A DNA stretch of 64,000 nt from an uncultured Blautia sp. (GCA_958367245.1 CATXEA010000011.1:39165-103164); one strand, 5' to 3'; counted from the stretch's first letter, positions 1 to 8,615 are shown. Notes: generated by a model not told the origin, from the sequence alone. Program-made: numbers and translations.

Positions 1-1193
1 TTAATCAGGAAATGATGGATAAGATTACAAGCGCCTTTTTTCCGGGTGCAAAAATTTATTCCGACAAGAGCTATTATCAGGAGTCAAAAGAGGAGCTTAT
101 GAAGAAACTTACGGAGATGAAGGGGTATCTGGCAGAAGGAAACCTCGATCCGTATGAAAAAGGAACAGATGAAAATGGAAATCTCATCTTTGACATCAAC
201 AGATACATAGAAGAACTGGAAAGCGCATATGAGAGCGCTCCGGAAACACGCGTTCTGGAAGAAGTGAAGCCGGCTTTTGGAGCAGTGGAAGAATGGGACA
301 CTGAAGATTATTTTGGCTCTCATGTGAAAACTGCTGATGGAAAGATGTACGCATATCAATTTAAACGCTATAATTCTATGCCTATGGAGGTTTCTATCGA
401 AAGAGCTTATGAGGAACTGGAAGAGAAAAAACAATATTCATACTGGTATGAGTACAATGTAGATGATCCGGAGGCAGTAACAGTGGATGAGATGAAAGAG
501 AAAGGAATGATGAGCCTTGAGGATGCACAGGCCATTGCTCAGGAAAAGGCAGAGCTTCTGGATATTCCGGATATGGAAATGACGGAATGGGAATATGCGG
601 CTTTGGTGTCGGAAAGCAGTATTTCGGAAGAAGAGACGGCAAGAGAAATTATGGATTACGGATATGTGTTCCATTATACAAGAAAACTGGGAAATATCCC
701 CATTACTTACACTATGGATTGGGGTGGAGCTCTTGAGGATATGGACAGTGATATGGAGACCTGGGGATATGAGGTTCTTAATATTTACGTAGGCTCTGAC
801 GGAATCGGTAAGGTGGAGTTTAACAATCTCTATGACATTGGAGAGACAAAAACACAGCAGGTAAATCTGAAATCCTTTGATGAGATTATGGATATTTATG
901 AAAAAATGATGTTGATTCAGAATGCAAATATGGGGGAAGATCTGAAAAGTGAAGTGTTTCATATTGACAGAATTACATTTGGGTACAGCCGGATTTATGA
1001 GCCTTCCACAGACAGCACAAGTGGGATTCTTGTACCTGTATGGGATTTTTTCGGAACCCGTACAATGGAATATATAGAGGAAGTGCAGGCTGAAGGTGCT
1101 CCGGCAAAGGAAACAAGCGGCATGAAATACCAGAGCTATCTTACCATCAATGCCATTGACGGCAGCGTGATTGACCGGGGGCTTGGATATTAA
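1..1193 (+). CDS. DUF6034-like lipoprotein, 5' end outside window
   Basis: The reading frame is open to the left edge from base 3, and its first codons align with the middle of the intact paralogue at 2136-3677 (shared FFP-x-AK-x-YS, then ELE-x-x-YE-x-AP, KSFDEI and NAIDGSV). The true start and the signal peptide therefore lie left of the window, and the internal ATG at base 12 is not the start. The visible 396 residues are acidic, soluble and rich in Tyr/Trp/Glu, as expected for an extracytoplasmic domain. It resembles the DUF6034 group of Firmicutes lipoproteins, a naming from memory. The role is unknown. A permease gene follows after 15 bases, and the lipoprotein-permease pair is repeated just downstream. 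Confidence 0.75.
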   Translation, partial: NQEMMDKITSAFFPGAKIYSDKSYYQESKEELMKKLTEMKGYLAEGNLDPYEKGTDENGNLIFDINRYIEELESAYESAPETRVLEEVKPAFGAVEEWDTEDYFGSHVKTADGKMYAYQFKRYNSMPMEVSIERAYEELEEKKQYSYWYEYNVDDPEAVTVDEMKEKGMMSLEDAQAIAQEKAELLDIPDMEMTEWEYAALVSESSISEEETAREIMDYGYVFHYTRKLGNIPITYTMDWGGALEDMDSDMETWGYEVLNIYVGSDGIGKVEFNNLYDIGETKTQQVNLKSFDEIMDIYEKMMLIQNANMGEDLKSEVFHIDRITFGYSRIYEPSTDSTSGILVPVWDFFGTRTMEYIEEVQAEGAPAKETSGMKYQSYLTINAIDGSVIDRGLGY

Positions 1194-1208
1194 AGAACAG
1201 AAGGACAG

Positions 1209-2108
1209 GTGAGAGAAGTGGGCGGGATTTTTTCGGTAATTCGTTTTAATTTTCTGGGATTCTGGCGTAAACCCAAGGTAATCCTTACCTTCCTTCTGGG
1301 ATTTGTTCTTTGCTTTCTTCTGAGCGGAAGAGTGATTCCTGTAATAGAAACTTATAAATCTCCGGTACAGGTGACGGAACCCTTTTTGTGGACTTTTGGA
1401 GACGCCACGGCGATTTTGCTGAGCGCAGTTCTTCTGCTCCTTTTGTTTTCGGATCTGCCCTGTTTAAGCGCGATAACGCCTTATTACCTGTACCGTACCA
1501 CAAAGAGGAAATGGCTGATAGGACAGCTTGTCTATGTGTTGGTGGTATCTGCGCTTTATGTGATGTTTATGATGGTATCCACTATGGTTCTGTGCATGGA
1601 GAATGCTTATCCGGGGAATGTGTGGAGCGATACGGCGGCAAGGCTTGCTTATTCGAAACTGGGGGAGGAATTAAGCGTACCTTCGACTGTGAAGGTGATG
1701 GAAGGAATTCTCCCTTACGGATGTACCTTTGGGGTAGTATTGCTTTTATTTCTTTTTTGTCTGACGCTCAGTCTCGTTATTCTGGCAGGGAATCTGCTGC
1801 CGGGGAAGGGAAAGGGGCTTCTGGCAGGAATGCTGTTCTGTCTTTACGGATTTCTCCTTGACCCCAGAGTTCTCAGGGTGCTTCTGGGATATGAGGAATA
1901 TGAAATGTATAAGGTAAATGTTCTCATAGGGTGGATAAGCCCCCTGAGTCATGCGGCATATGCCAGACATAATTTCGGTTACGATAAGCTTCCCACAGTG
2001 GGGCAGTCCTGCCTTGTTTTTACAGGGCTGATTCTCGGGCTGGGACTGCTGTGCGGATGGCTGATAAAAAAATATCATTTTGGATTTCTTGGAGGAGCCA
2101 ATGAATAA
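1209..2108 (+). CDS. ABC-2-like membrane protein (permease), copy 1
   Basis: A 299-residue hydrophobic protein with about six membrane segments. There is one near residues 21-41 after a basic N-terminus, others near 60-85 and 105-130, and three in the C-terminal half, with a polar loop between. The start is GTG, with an AAGGACAG ribosome site immediately before it. No enzyme motif is visible. The layout and the ATPase gene in the same operon suggest an ABC transporter transmembrane subunit of the ABC-2 kind. It sits between two paralogous lipoproteins, so it may work with them in export or envelope maintenance. Substrate unknown. Confidence 0.6.
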   Translation: MREVGGIFSVIRFNFLGFWRKPKVILTFLLGFVLCFLLSGRVIPVIETYKSPVQVTEPFLWTFGDATAILLSAVLLLLLFSDLPCLSAITPYYLYRTTKRKWLIGQLVYVLVVSALYVMFMMVSTMVLCMENAYPGNVWSDTAARLAYSKLGEELSVPSTVKVMEGILPYGCTFGVVLLLFLFCLTLSLVILAGNLLPGKGKGLLAGMLFCLYGFLLDPRVLRVLLGYEEYEMYKVNVLIGWISPLSHAAYARHNFGYDKLPTVGQSCLVFTGLILGLGLLCGWLIKKYHFGFLGGANE

Positions 2109-2135
2109 ATATCAGGGGAAAGGAAGGACAAAAAT

Positions 2136-3677
2136 ATGAAAAAACAGGCTGTGATTTTGACAGGGAGTATATTTCTGGCAGCAGGCATTTTGACGGGATG
2201 TGCCCGGACACCAGAGGAATCACTTGTAAAAATGAAAGGAAAAGAAGCTGAAAAAAATTACGAGGAGGCTGATAAAAAAGGGGACTCAGACGGAGAAAAA
2301 AAGGGGAAGACCATCAGAGAAATCGTAGGGGCGCCAAAGACATATCAAAGTGAAGAAAAGGACGAGACAGGACTTTTGACCATTCACACAGATGCAGAGA
2401 TTGAAATTCCGGATGTAGAAAAAGCTTCTGTAATTTCAGTCAGTCAGCATCCCTTTGACCAGCAGACCATTGATAAGCTGACGGAGATATTTTTCCCGGA
2501 TGCAAAAATGTATTCAGGAAACACCTGGCACAGAAGAACGAAACCACAGATTCTGAAAGAGCTGAATCGCTGGAAAGCATATCTGGCAGCAGGGGAACTG
2601 GATCCTAATGGATGGGGAAAGGATGAAAACGGAAATTATAATGTTGATATTTATCAGACCATAGAAGAGCTGGAAGCAGAATATGAAACTGCGCCGGAAG
2701 AGGTTACACCGGAAGAAGTAAAACCTCAGTTCGGGCTGGAACAGGTGGACTATGAAGGAACAGGCGGCAGTTGGATCAGTGAGGATCAATTTAGCGGAGT
2801 GGCGGAAACTACGGAGGGAAAACATTACTCCTATCATCTTCAAAAAGGGGATTACAGACCTTTTGAGATGAGTATCCGCGATCTTACGGCAGATGAAAAA
2901 CTGGATACATCCATGTATATAGGCTGGGAGGAATACAGCAGGTGCGGAGAAGGAAATCACATCAAAGACTTTCCGGATGAGGAGGAACTGAAGAAGCGCC
3001 AGAAACTGAGCTTTGAGGAAGCGAAAAGAATTTCGGATGAAAAAGTGAAGCTTCTGGAAATTCCGAATATGGAGCTGACTGCCTGGGATTACGGTCTTTA
3101 CCTGGGGGAAATACCGGGGGAGAAGGAGAATACCATTTTTGATGTGGGATATATCTTTCACTATTCCAGAATGATTGATGGGATTCCTGTTACTTATACC
3201 TCTGATCCGGGAGGGGAAGCAGAAGATTTGTCGGGCGATATGCCAACATGGGGATATGAGGAGCTGACGTTCTATATCGGCTCTGACGGTATCAGTCTGG
3301 TGGATTTCAACAATTACTATGATGTCAAAGAGACGAAAACCCAGGAAGTAAAGCTGAAATCCTTTGATGAGATTATAAAGACTTATGAAAAAATGATGCT
3401 GATTCAGAATGCACAGTGGACGGAAGATGAAAGGGAACAAAGATACGATATTGACAGAATTGTTTTTGGTTATACAAGAATTTACGAGCCATCTACAGAC
3501 AGCAAGAACGGCATTCTTGTTCCTGCCTGGGATTTCTTTGGAAGCTATACTGCAAAGAGCACAGAGGAAGAGAAAGCGCAGGGAACAGAAGATTATACAG
3601 ATAGCTCGAAGAGCAAGAGTTATCTTACCATTAACGCCATTGACGGAAGCGTGATCAACCGTTCACTGGGGTATTGA
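2136..3677 (+). CDS. DUF6034-like lipoprotein, intact copy
   Basis: 513 residues. The N-terminus is a type II signal peptide with a lipobox at LTGC (Cys22), so the mature protein should be lipid-anchored outside the membrane. A charged Lys/Glu/Asp linker follows to about residue 60, then a long acidic domain. This domain is clearly homologous to the upstream partial gene over its whole length (shared PTWGYE or ETWGYE block, YIGSDG or YVGSDG, SFDEI, DRI-x-FGY-x-RIYEPSTDS, LTINAIDGSVI). The two copies are diverged, so the duplication is not recent. Function unknown. The gene lies 27 bases behind the permease gene and 27 before the next membrane gene, in one operon. Confidence 0.8.
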   Translation: MKKQAVILTGSIFLAAGILTGCARTPEESLVKMKGKEAEKNYEEADKKGDSDGEKKGKTIREIVGAPKTYQSEEKDETGLLTIHTDAEIEIPDVEKASVISVSQHPFDQQTIDKLTEIFFPDAKMYSGNTWHRRTKPQILKELNRWKAYLAAGELDPNGWGKDENGNYNVDIYQTIEELEAEYETAPEEVTPEEVKPQFGLEQVDYEGTGGSWISEDQFSGVAETTEGKHYSYHLQKGDYRPFEMSIRDLTADEKLDTSMYIGWEEYSRCGEGNHIKDFPDEEELKKRQKLSFEEAKRISDEKVKLLEIPNMELTAWDYGLYLGEIPGEKENTIFDVGYIFHYSRMIDGIPVTYTSDPGGEAEDLSGDMPTWGYEELTFYIGSDGISLVDFNNYYDVKETKTQEVKLKSFDEIIKTYEKMMLIQNAQWTEDEREQRYDIDRIVFGYTRIYEPSTDSKNGILVPAWDFFGSYTAKSTEEEKAQGTEDYTDSSKSKSYLTINAIDGSVINRSLGY

Positions 3678-3704
3678 AACAGATTTGGGAAAGGAGAAAA
3701 AAAG

Positions 3705-4436
3705 GTGGAAATCCGAAGACTTTTCAGGGCTAAAAATTTCTTTTTGGGTATTGTAATCGCGTCATGCGGATTGTTTTTCGGAGCTTCCTATCCTGATGGA
3801 GAAGCGCTGAAAAAGTTACTGGAAGCCGGGCATTTCCTTGAAATGGAAGCAAAAGCATTTTCCTCCCGTCCCTTTCTCCTTCTTCTTCCCATTGCTGCAG
3901 TTCTGCCCTGGAGTGACTCCTTCCTGTTGGAAAAACAGGGAGGATTTTTAAAGTCAGCGTTACCCAGAACAGGGCGGCGATACTATGTGGAAAGCAAGGT
4001 GTTTACCACCTCGCTGGGCGGTTTTCTGGCAGTTCTGTTCGCAGGAATATTTGTCTGTTTTGCATTTTTTACAGTGTTTTTTCCCAGAGAGGCGCAGGGG
4101 AAAATTGCTGCAGACAGTTTCGTATCTTTACTGTTTCTCATCCTTCGAAGTTCTCTTCTGGGAGGGATTCTGGCATCCTTTGGAGGAATCTGCGGGGCGC
4201 TGGGAAATTCGGTTTATCTGGCTCTTGGACTTCCCTTTGTCAGTTATTATTTTTGTGTGATTCTTCGGGACCGGTATTTCAAAAAAGCTTTGTGGCTCTA
4301 TCCGCCCCAGTGGGTGGAGGGCAGCGCCAAATGGGGAGAAAACGGGCTTGGTTTGTGGCTGTTTCTGCTTCTGTTTCTTGGATTTTTAATGGTAGTACAT
4401 GGAGGAATTTTATATGAAAAGCTGGAAGACCTGTAA
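3705..4436 (+). CDS. ABC-2-like membrane protein (permease), copy 2
   Basis: A 243-residue integral membrane protein with roughly six hydrophobic segments (near residues 12-28, 58-72, 100-125, 140-165, 170-185 and 215-235). The GTG start is placed by an AAAGGAG site nine bases upstream. The order of segments recalls the first permease of this operon, but sequence similarity is low by eye. The last 23 bases overlap the start of the ATPase gene, so the two are probably translationally coupled and act as one ABC transporter. Substrate unknown; export fits the accompanying lipoproteins better than import, because no binding-protein fold is recognisable. Confidence 0.6.
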   Translation: MEIRRLFRAKNFFLGIVIASCGLFFGASYPDGEALKKLLEAGHFLEMEAKAFSSRPFLLLLPIAAVLPWSDSFLLEKQGGFLKSALPRTGRRYYVESKVFTTSLGGFLAVLFAGIFVCFAFFTVFFPREAQGKIAADSFVSLLFLILRSSLLGGILASFGGICGALGNSVYLALGLPFVSYYFCVILRDRYFKKALWLYPPQWVEGSAKWGENGLGLWLFLLLFLGFLMVVHGGILYEKLEDL

Positions 4437-5106
4437 GATAAGAGAACAGGATGCAGTTATTGAGGTTTCAAAGGTGACGAAATGCTTTGGAGAAGACCTT
4501 GTTCTAAAGGAGGCGAATCTGACTCTTTATTCGGGCGAGGTTTGCGGAATCGTGGGAAATAACGGTTCCGGAAAAACGGTTCTTATGAAGTGTATCTGCG
4601 GTTTTTACCCTGTTACAACAGGGCGGATTCGTGTTCTGGGGCAGGAGATTGGAAAGGATACAGACTTCCCTTCCAGTCTGGGAGTCATTATTGAATCTCC
4701 GGGATTTCTTACAAACATGTCAGGATTTCGAAATCTGGAAATTCTGGCAGGGATGAAGAAACTCATCTCTGCGGCAGATATCCGTCTTGTTATGAAAAAA
4801 GTGGGGCTTAATCCGGATATGAAAAAAGCAGTGGCAAAGTATTCTCTGGGTATGCGCCAGCGTCTTGGCATAGCGCAGGCGATTATGGAGGACCCAAAGC
4901 TTCTCATTCTGGACGAGCCGTTTAATGGTCTTGATAAACATGGAGTAGAAGAAATCAGGCAGATTCTTCTTGACTTAAAGGACAGAGGAAAGACGATTCT
5001 TCTGGCAAGTCACAATGCAGAGGATATCCGGATTCTGTGCGACAGGGTTTTTGAGATGGACGGCGGAGTGTTGAGCGAAAGAACACAAGGAGGGGAAGAA
5101 TTATGA
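4414..5106 (+). CDS. ABC transporter ATP-binding protein
   Basis: A single nucleotide-binding domain of about 230 residues. It has Walker A GNNGSGKT, the Q-loop region near GVIIESPGF, an ABC signature in the diverged form YSLGMRQRLGIAQA, Walker B LLILDEP, a D-loop FNGLDKHG and a switch His in LLASHN. It drives transport by the neighbouring membrane subunits. I place the start at the second ATG, where a GGAGGA site lies seven bases upstream; the ATG five codons earlier lies too close to that site. It overlaps the permease gene before it and overlaps the next gene by ATGA, so the operon is tightly coupled. Confidence 0.88.
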   Translation: MKSWKTCKIREQDAVIEVSKVTKCFGEDLVLKEANLTLYSGEVCGIVGNNGSGKTVLMKCICGFYPVTTGRIRVLGQEIGKDTDFPSSLGVIIESPGFLTNMSGFRNLEILAGMKKLISAADIRLVMKKVGLNPDMKKAVAKYSLGMRQRLGIAQAIMEDPKLLILDEPFNGLDKHGVEEIRQILLDLKDRGKTILLASHNAEDIRILCDRVFEMDGGVLSERTQGGEEL

Positions 5107-6323
5107 GGAAGGGTAAGAGATGGAGCGTGACAGCAGGAGCGGCTGTAATGGCGCTTTTGCTTGGAACCGGAATGTTGGAAGTAAACGTCTATGGTTCGGA
5201 TTTTGTGTCAAATGCCGTTCTGGAGGAGGTTCCGGATACGGAAACAGAAATACCGGGGGAGGATATTTTTACAGATGGAAGCGGACTGCAGGATCATGCA
5301 GACGGAAATGGCAGTGATGGTAACGGCGCAGACAACAATACAGGAGACGGGGCGGATATGGGGGCTGTGGGCGGAGGCTATATGGGAGGCTACAGCAGCG
5401 GAAGTCCCTCCGGCACATCTGAAAAAATCATCCGTCAGCCAAAGCTTATGCTGGAAAGCTGCAATCTGTCAGGGGCAGAGGTGAAGGCTGGAAGCGAGAC
5501 TGCTCTGGAAGCTGTGCTGGTTAACAAAGGTGCGCAGGATCGAATTTATAATCTGAAAGTAACCCTGTCAGTGGAAGCGAAGGACGTTTTTCTTTCTGAA
5601 AAATCCTTTTATTTTGGCAGAGTGGGTGCAAAAGAGAAAATTTATCTGAACAGTATGGTAAAGGTGATGCCCAGTGCAGAAGAGGGTTTTGTGCCGGTGA
5701 CGGCTTCTTTTGAATATGAGGATAAAAAAGGAACGGCGTATACAGGAACAGAGAGACTGGAATTTCATGTGGTACAGCCCTCAAAGGTGCATCTGGAATG
5801 CGGGGATATTCCGGCAGAAGCAGCCTCAACAGATACGCTGATGCTTTCCGTGAAGGTACAGAATCTGAGCCGCACTCCGGTGAATAATGTACGTGTTTCT
5901 CTGAAAGGAAAGGGACTTTTTCCAAAGGAGAAGGTCTTCGTAGGAAATATGGAGGCAGGGACTCAGGGAGAAGGTGTGATGCGGGTGTATGTGGGTACCA
6001 GAACGATGGAGAAACCGGGTGTGGATTCCGGAACGTCTGAAAGTGAAATGTTTGGGAATGTGAAGGGAAAGCTTGTGCTTGCCTATGAGGATTCGCAGGG
6101 AAATACTCATAAAGAAGAAAAGAAGTTTAAGCTGGAAATCACCAAACCGAAGATTCAGACTCTCAAGGTGGAGAAGCCGAAAAAGGCTAATTCATGGTGG
6201 TTTTCCGTGATTGCAGCAGGAGGTGCAGGGATGCTGGCTGTGATTGTGCTTCTTCTGGGACGGCTTCGCAGGCAGAAGGTGCGGATAGAAGAAATGAAAA
6301 AAATGTATGGAGGCAGTATATGA
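5103..6323 (+). CDS. Exported CARDB-like protein with C-terminal anchor
   Basis: 406 residues. It has an N-terminal hydrophobic segment (about residues 8-28) that reads as a secretion signal, and a low-complexity Gly/Asp/Asn/Ser stretch (about 50-105). Two Ig-like beta modules follow in the manner of CARDB or NEW3 domains: the phrase on added value, NLSGAEVKAGSE, recurs later as VQNLSRTPVNNVRVSL. A C-terminal membrane helix near 363-388 precedes a basic cytoplasmic tail. The protein would stand outside the cell, anchored at its end. The ATGA overlap with the ATPase gene ties it to that transporter. It could be a scaffold for the lipoproteins or an envelope-contacting partner of the ABC complex; neither is shown by sequence alone. 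Confidence 0.65.
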   Translation: MRKGKRWSVTAGAAVMALLLGTGMLEVNVYGSDFVSNAVLEEVPDTETEIPGEDIFTDGSGLQDHADGNGSDGNGADNNTGDGADMGAVGGGYMGGYSSGSPSGTSEKIIRQPKLMLESCNLSGAEVKAGSETALEAVLVNKGAQDRIYNLKVTLSVEAKDVFLSEKSFYFGRVGAKEKIYLNSMVKVMPSAEEGFVPVTASFEYEDKKGTAYTGTERLEFHVVQPSKVHLECGDIPAEAASTDTLMLSVKVQNLSRTPVNNVRVSLKGKGLFPKEKVFVGNMEAGTQGEGVMRVYVGTRTMEKPGVDSGTSESEMFGNVKGKLVLAYEDSQGNTHKEEKKFKLEITKPKIQTLKVEKPKKANSWWFSVIAAGGAGMLAVIVLLLGRLRRQKVRIEEMKKMYGGSI

Positions 6324-6997
6324 GTAAAAAGCTAAAGAGACATTTTTTCCCGTTTTGGCTCCTGCTTTTGGGGATGGCGGTGAGTGTGCTGTATCTGGGA
6401 GGACAGATGATATACGGAGAAATACAGAGCAGGAAGGTACATCAGGAAATTGTAGAGTTAGGGGAGCTTTCCTATGACGAAGCCTTTCTGGAGGAAATCT
6501 CCAAGGCAGAAGGCTTTCTGTCCGTCAGTCCTGTTTATGAAATTCCGGTGAAGCTACGATGGGAGGATTATACAATGGAAACCTCTTTTACAGTCCTTGA
6601 CTTCGATGAATTTCATATGACAGGCACAGCTCCTGAAATGATTGAAATTGGAAATACGCCGATACTCCTGATTGGAGAAAAGGCTCTTTCAGGGTTTACA
6701 GATTTCTTCGGAAATCCCATATCCGAAAAAACCATAAAAAAATTCTGGGCATCTGCCGATGTTCCGACTCTTGAATATACTCTTTCAGGGGACGGACAAA
6801 GCGTTTCTTCCGGCGCTGAAACAACATCACCAACAGACACCGTTCTCTGGCGTCCCTGTCTCGCAGCCGGCTGTCTTACTGCGCCTTCAGAAGGCATTTA
6901 TGTTCCCCTGACCCAGCTTGACAGTCTCACACCAATCATACCGGAAGTCGAAAAGGTTCTGCTGAAAACTCAGGGCACAAAGCCGGAAATATTGTAA
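6320..6997 (+). CDS. Bitopic protein, FtsX/MacB-like outer domain
   Basis: 225 residues starting at an ATG that overlaps the previous stop (ATGA), with GGAGG eight bases before it. A basic N-terminus and one membrane helix (about residues 9-30) are followed by a soluble domain resembling the extracellular core of FtsX/MacB-type permeases. The three C-terminal helices of that family are absent. The frame closes with two stops, 13 bases before a 32-bp repeat that bounds the accessory island. So the gene may be a permease cut at its 3' end, or a stand-alone outer-domain protein. Codons become visibly richer in C in the last third. Last gene of the envelope operon. Confidence 0.5.
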   Translation: MSKKLKRHFFPFWLLLLGMAVSVLYLGGQMIYGEIQSRKVHQEIVELGELSYDEAFLEEISKAEGFLSVSPVYEIPVKLRWEDYTMETSFTVLDFDEFHMTGTAPEMIEIGNTPILLIGEKALSGFTDFFGNPISEKTIKKFWASADVPTLEYTLSGDGQSVSSGAETTSPTDTVLWRPCLAAGCLTAPSEGIYVPLTQLDSLTPIIPEVEKVLLKTQGTKPEIL

Positions 6998-7009
6998 TAA
7001 TTACCGTAT

Positions 7010-7041
7010 TCACTATTCACGATCCAGTTCACGGCAAATAT
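7010..7041. repeat. Left copy of 32-bp direct repeat bounding the accessory island
   Basis: This 32-base stretch matches 26541-26572 at 30 of 32 positions in the same orientation; the two differences are adjacent, in the middle. It covers the last codons and stop of the nucleotidyltransferase gene plus three bases beyond, and the flanks outside the repeat do not match. The right copy likewise covers the end of a minus-strand reading frame. This could be an integration or recombination scar, or a shared gene tail. Confidence 0.7.
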
Positions 7042-7426
7042 TATGATTCTCATGAACCTCCCATACATTAATTCCCTCCATTTTCACATTTTTATAATAT
7101 AACATATTGTTGCTTTTCCAGGAGTCTCCTATTACGACCTTCAAATCCACATCTGGCAAATCCAGTACGGAAGGAGATACGGAACCTTTGAGCAAAATCA
7201 CAACATCTCTGTATTTTTTTGTATTAAAGTCAGGTGAAAGCTCAAGCAGCAGATCAACATCACTGTTAAAACCCTGTTCTTTTCTGGCACAGCTACCATA
7301 TAAATATAGACCACTGACATAAGGGGCGATACCGGATTCCCTGATTTTACGGATAGCGTGATTCAATGAGACTTCACTCCTTCTGATACATTCAGCATTA
7401 GCCCCTTTGCTCTTTCCAACTCGCAT
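7013..7426 (-). CDS. MNT-type minimal nucleotidyltransferase
   Basis: 137 residues with the polymerase-beta-like nucleotidyltransferase core. The motif LYGSCARKEQGFNSDVDLLL gives the GS loop and two metal-binding Asp, and DLPDVDLKVVI supplies the third acidic position. Such stand-alone MNT proteins usually act as antitoxins that adenylylate or otherwise modify a HEPN partner. No HEPN gene lies next to it, so here it is an orphan. The ATG is preceded by a GGGGGA site. The protein ends ICRELDRE, nearly the same tail as the fragment at 26544-26690 (ICRELDYE). It faces the envelope operon and sits at the left edge of the A/T-rich island. Confidence 0.75.
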   Translation of the reverse strand: MRVGKSKGANAECIRRSEVSLNHAIRKIRESGIAPYVSGLYLYGSCARKEQGFNSDVDLLLELSPDFNTKKYRDVVILLKGSVSPSVLDLPDVDLKVVIGDSWKSNNMLYYKNVKMEGINVWEVHENHNICRELDRE

Positions 7427-7628
7427 ATCTGAATCCCCCTTATCTTCGAAATCAAATTATATGTTGTTATCTTCATTTTACTAGTTTACTGGTTATTTTT
7501 CAAGGTGCAGAATTGAGTGTGAACTAATGTCAGTTAGTTAAGTTGAAAGGTTAAATTCCGTGTGTGGGGTCTAACCAAAATATTGAAAAATTTTCTAAAA
7601 GGGGTTGACAGATTTCCACTAATGTGTG

Positions 7629-7671
7629 GCCGCTTTCGCTACTGATTGATTTCAGAAGTAGCGAGAGCGGC
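7629..7671. terminator. 15-bp stem-loop upstream of IS debris
   Basis: Arms GCCGCTTTCGCTACT and AGTAGCGAGAGCGGC pair at 14 of 15 positions around a 13-base loop. A poor T tract follows. It lies 48 bases before the start of a transposase fragment, so it is more likely an IS-associated insulating hairpin than a terminator for a host gene. Confidence 0.5.
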
Positions 7672-7718
7672 TCTTGAATTGTAAGTATAGTCTTTTCAAG
7701 TCAAGGAGGTACACATTT

Positions 7719-7839
7719 ATGTCACACGAATCAATTAAAGCGGCTTTTTCAGACGCTATCAATCATGTTGCTGCCAATATTTCACTCTATACTGTTGACC
7801 CAGACAGAGATCTAACACGCAATAGAAAAATCGGAGTTC
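7719..7839 (+). pseudogene. N-terminal fragment of an IS4-like transposase
   Basis: An ATG with a perfect AAGGAGG site opens a frame whose first 40 residues look like the N-terminus of IS4-type transposases (VDPDRDLTRNRKI, where full-length proteins continue with a conserved LPFE block). Homology stops abruptly where minus-strand IS630 sequence begins. The frame then runs 11 meaningless codons to a stop. It is a 5' remnant left after another element or deletion removed the rest. Confidence 0.55.
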
Positions 7840-8377
7840 GTATACATCGAGAACATCCTTCATACAAGCTATGAATTCTGCATCCTCTCTTGAGGGAATA
7901 CAACAGTATTCATTTTTGTGAGGTCGAAGTTTATTTTTGTAAGGCTCTACGGATTGCATCTTTGCTGACCGGTGTATCAAGCACTGCTTTGGATTCTTTT
8001 TCCAGCAGACGCAAAATCCATCTGGAATGCCCTTCAGGAACCGGACCACAGGCAAGTTCAATAATACGTGCTTCTGCACGTCCATCAAGGACACGCCTTG
8101 CATTGTCGGAATTGATGTTTCTTTTGAACTCGGTAACCGCTTCAATGCCGCCAGAGAAATATTTGGTTACTGTATTCGTTACAGTTGCCAGGCAAACTCC
8201 ATTCGATTTTGCGGATTGCTCATGGGTTAATACTCTCCCATGAGCCTCATCCCAATCAAGAATAATCTGGCATCTGCTTCGAATCGTTTTCGATGTAGTA
8301 CTTTTGTGAATTGTAGATTTTAATGTCTTCCATTAATTCTCTGTAAGTTTAATAATATATTTTCTTGGTCTTGCCAT
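7839..8377 (-). pseudogene. IS630-family transposase, broken
   Basis: Read on the minus strand from an ATG at 8377 (MARPRKYIIKLTEN), it carries IS630 features in order. These are an N-terminal helix-turn-helix region, the block ARIIELACGPVPEGHSRW, and later HKNEYCCIPSREDAEFIACM followed by DVLDVYE. A TAA interrupts after residue 14, and a one-base shift near the codons for RRALQK moves the second half into another frame. The catalytic C-terminal DDE part is missing at the junction with the IS4-like fragment. It cannot be active. Confidence 0.75.
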
Positions 8378-8577
8378 ATAAATCACCGTCGTTTTCTTTT
8401 AGTTTAACATAAAACGGATTGTAATAGCTATGAATATTTAATTAAATATCAATAATACAAAACAGTAGTGCGTATTTCAAGAGTTAATTTAAAGAAAATT
8501 ATCAATGAAAAATTCACTAAATTTATAAATACATAATTATATATTATTCCGAAATTTGAGAAACACATAAAAAAGAA

Positions 8578-8606
8578 TTGACATTTAAGTAAAGTGAATT
8601 TACAAT
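8578..8606 (+). promoter_or_regulatory. Sigma-A promoter of the mannoside operon
   Basis: TTGACA at 8578-8583 and TACAAT at 8601-8606 with a 17-base spacer, 100 bases upstream of the binding-protein gene. Two palindromes overlap it. The 200 bases to its left, back to the IS630 remnant, are very A/T-rich and hold nothing else I can recognise. Confidence 0.8.
8589..8603. promoter_or_regulatory. Operator candidate 1 (GTAAA-N5-TTTAC)
   Basis: A 15-bp palindrome filling the spacer and entering the -10 element of the mannoside promoter. It matches the second palindrome, 27 bases downstream, at 13 of 15 positions. A bound protein would block RNA polymerase. The ROK-family gene in the same cluster is the obvious candidate regulator. 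Confidence 0.6.
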
Positions 8607-8615
8607 ATAAATATA

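Noticed and set aside
438..962. Long antisense open frames within the lipoprotein, Wadjet SMC and nad genes
   Set aside because: They lie opposite strongly supported genes, have no ribosome sites, and their composition mirrors the sense codons.
7890..8243. 117-codon plus-strand open frame
   Set aside because: The minus strand of the same stretch encodes clear IS630 transposase blocks; the plus frame is its shadow.
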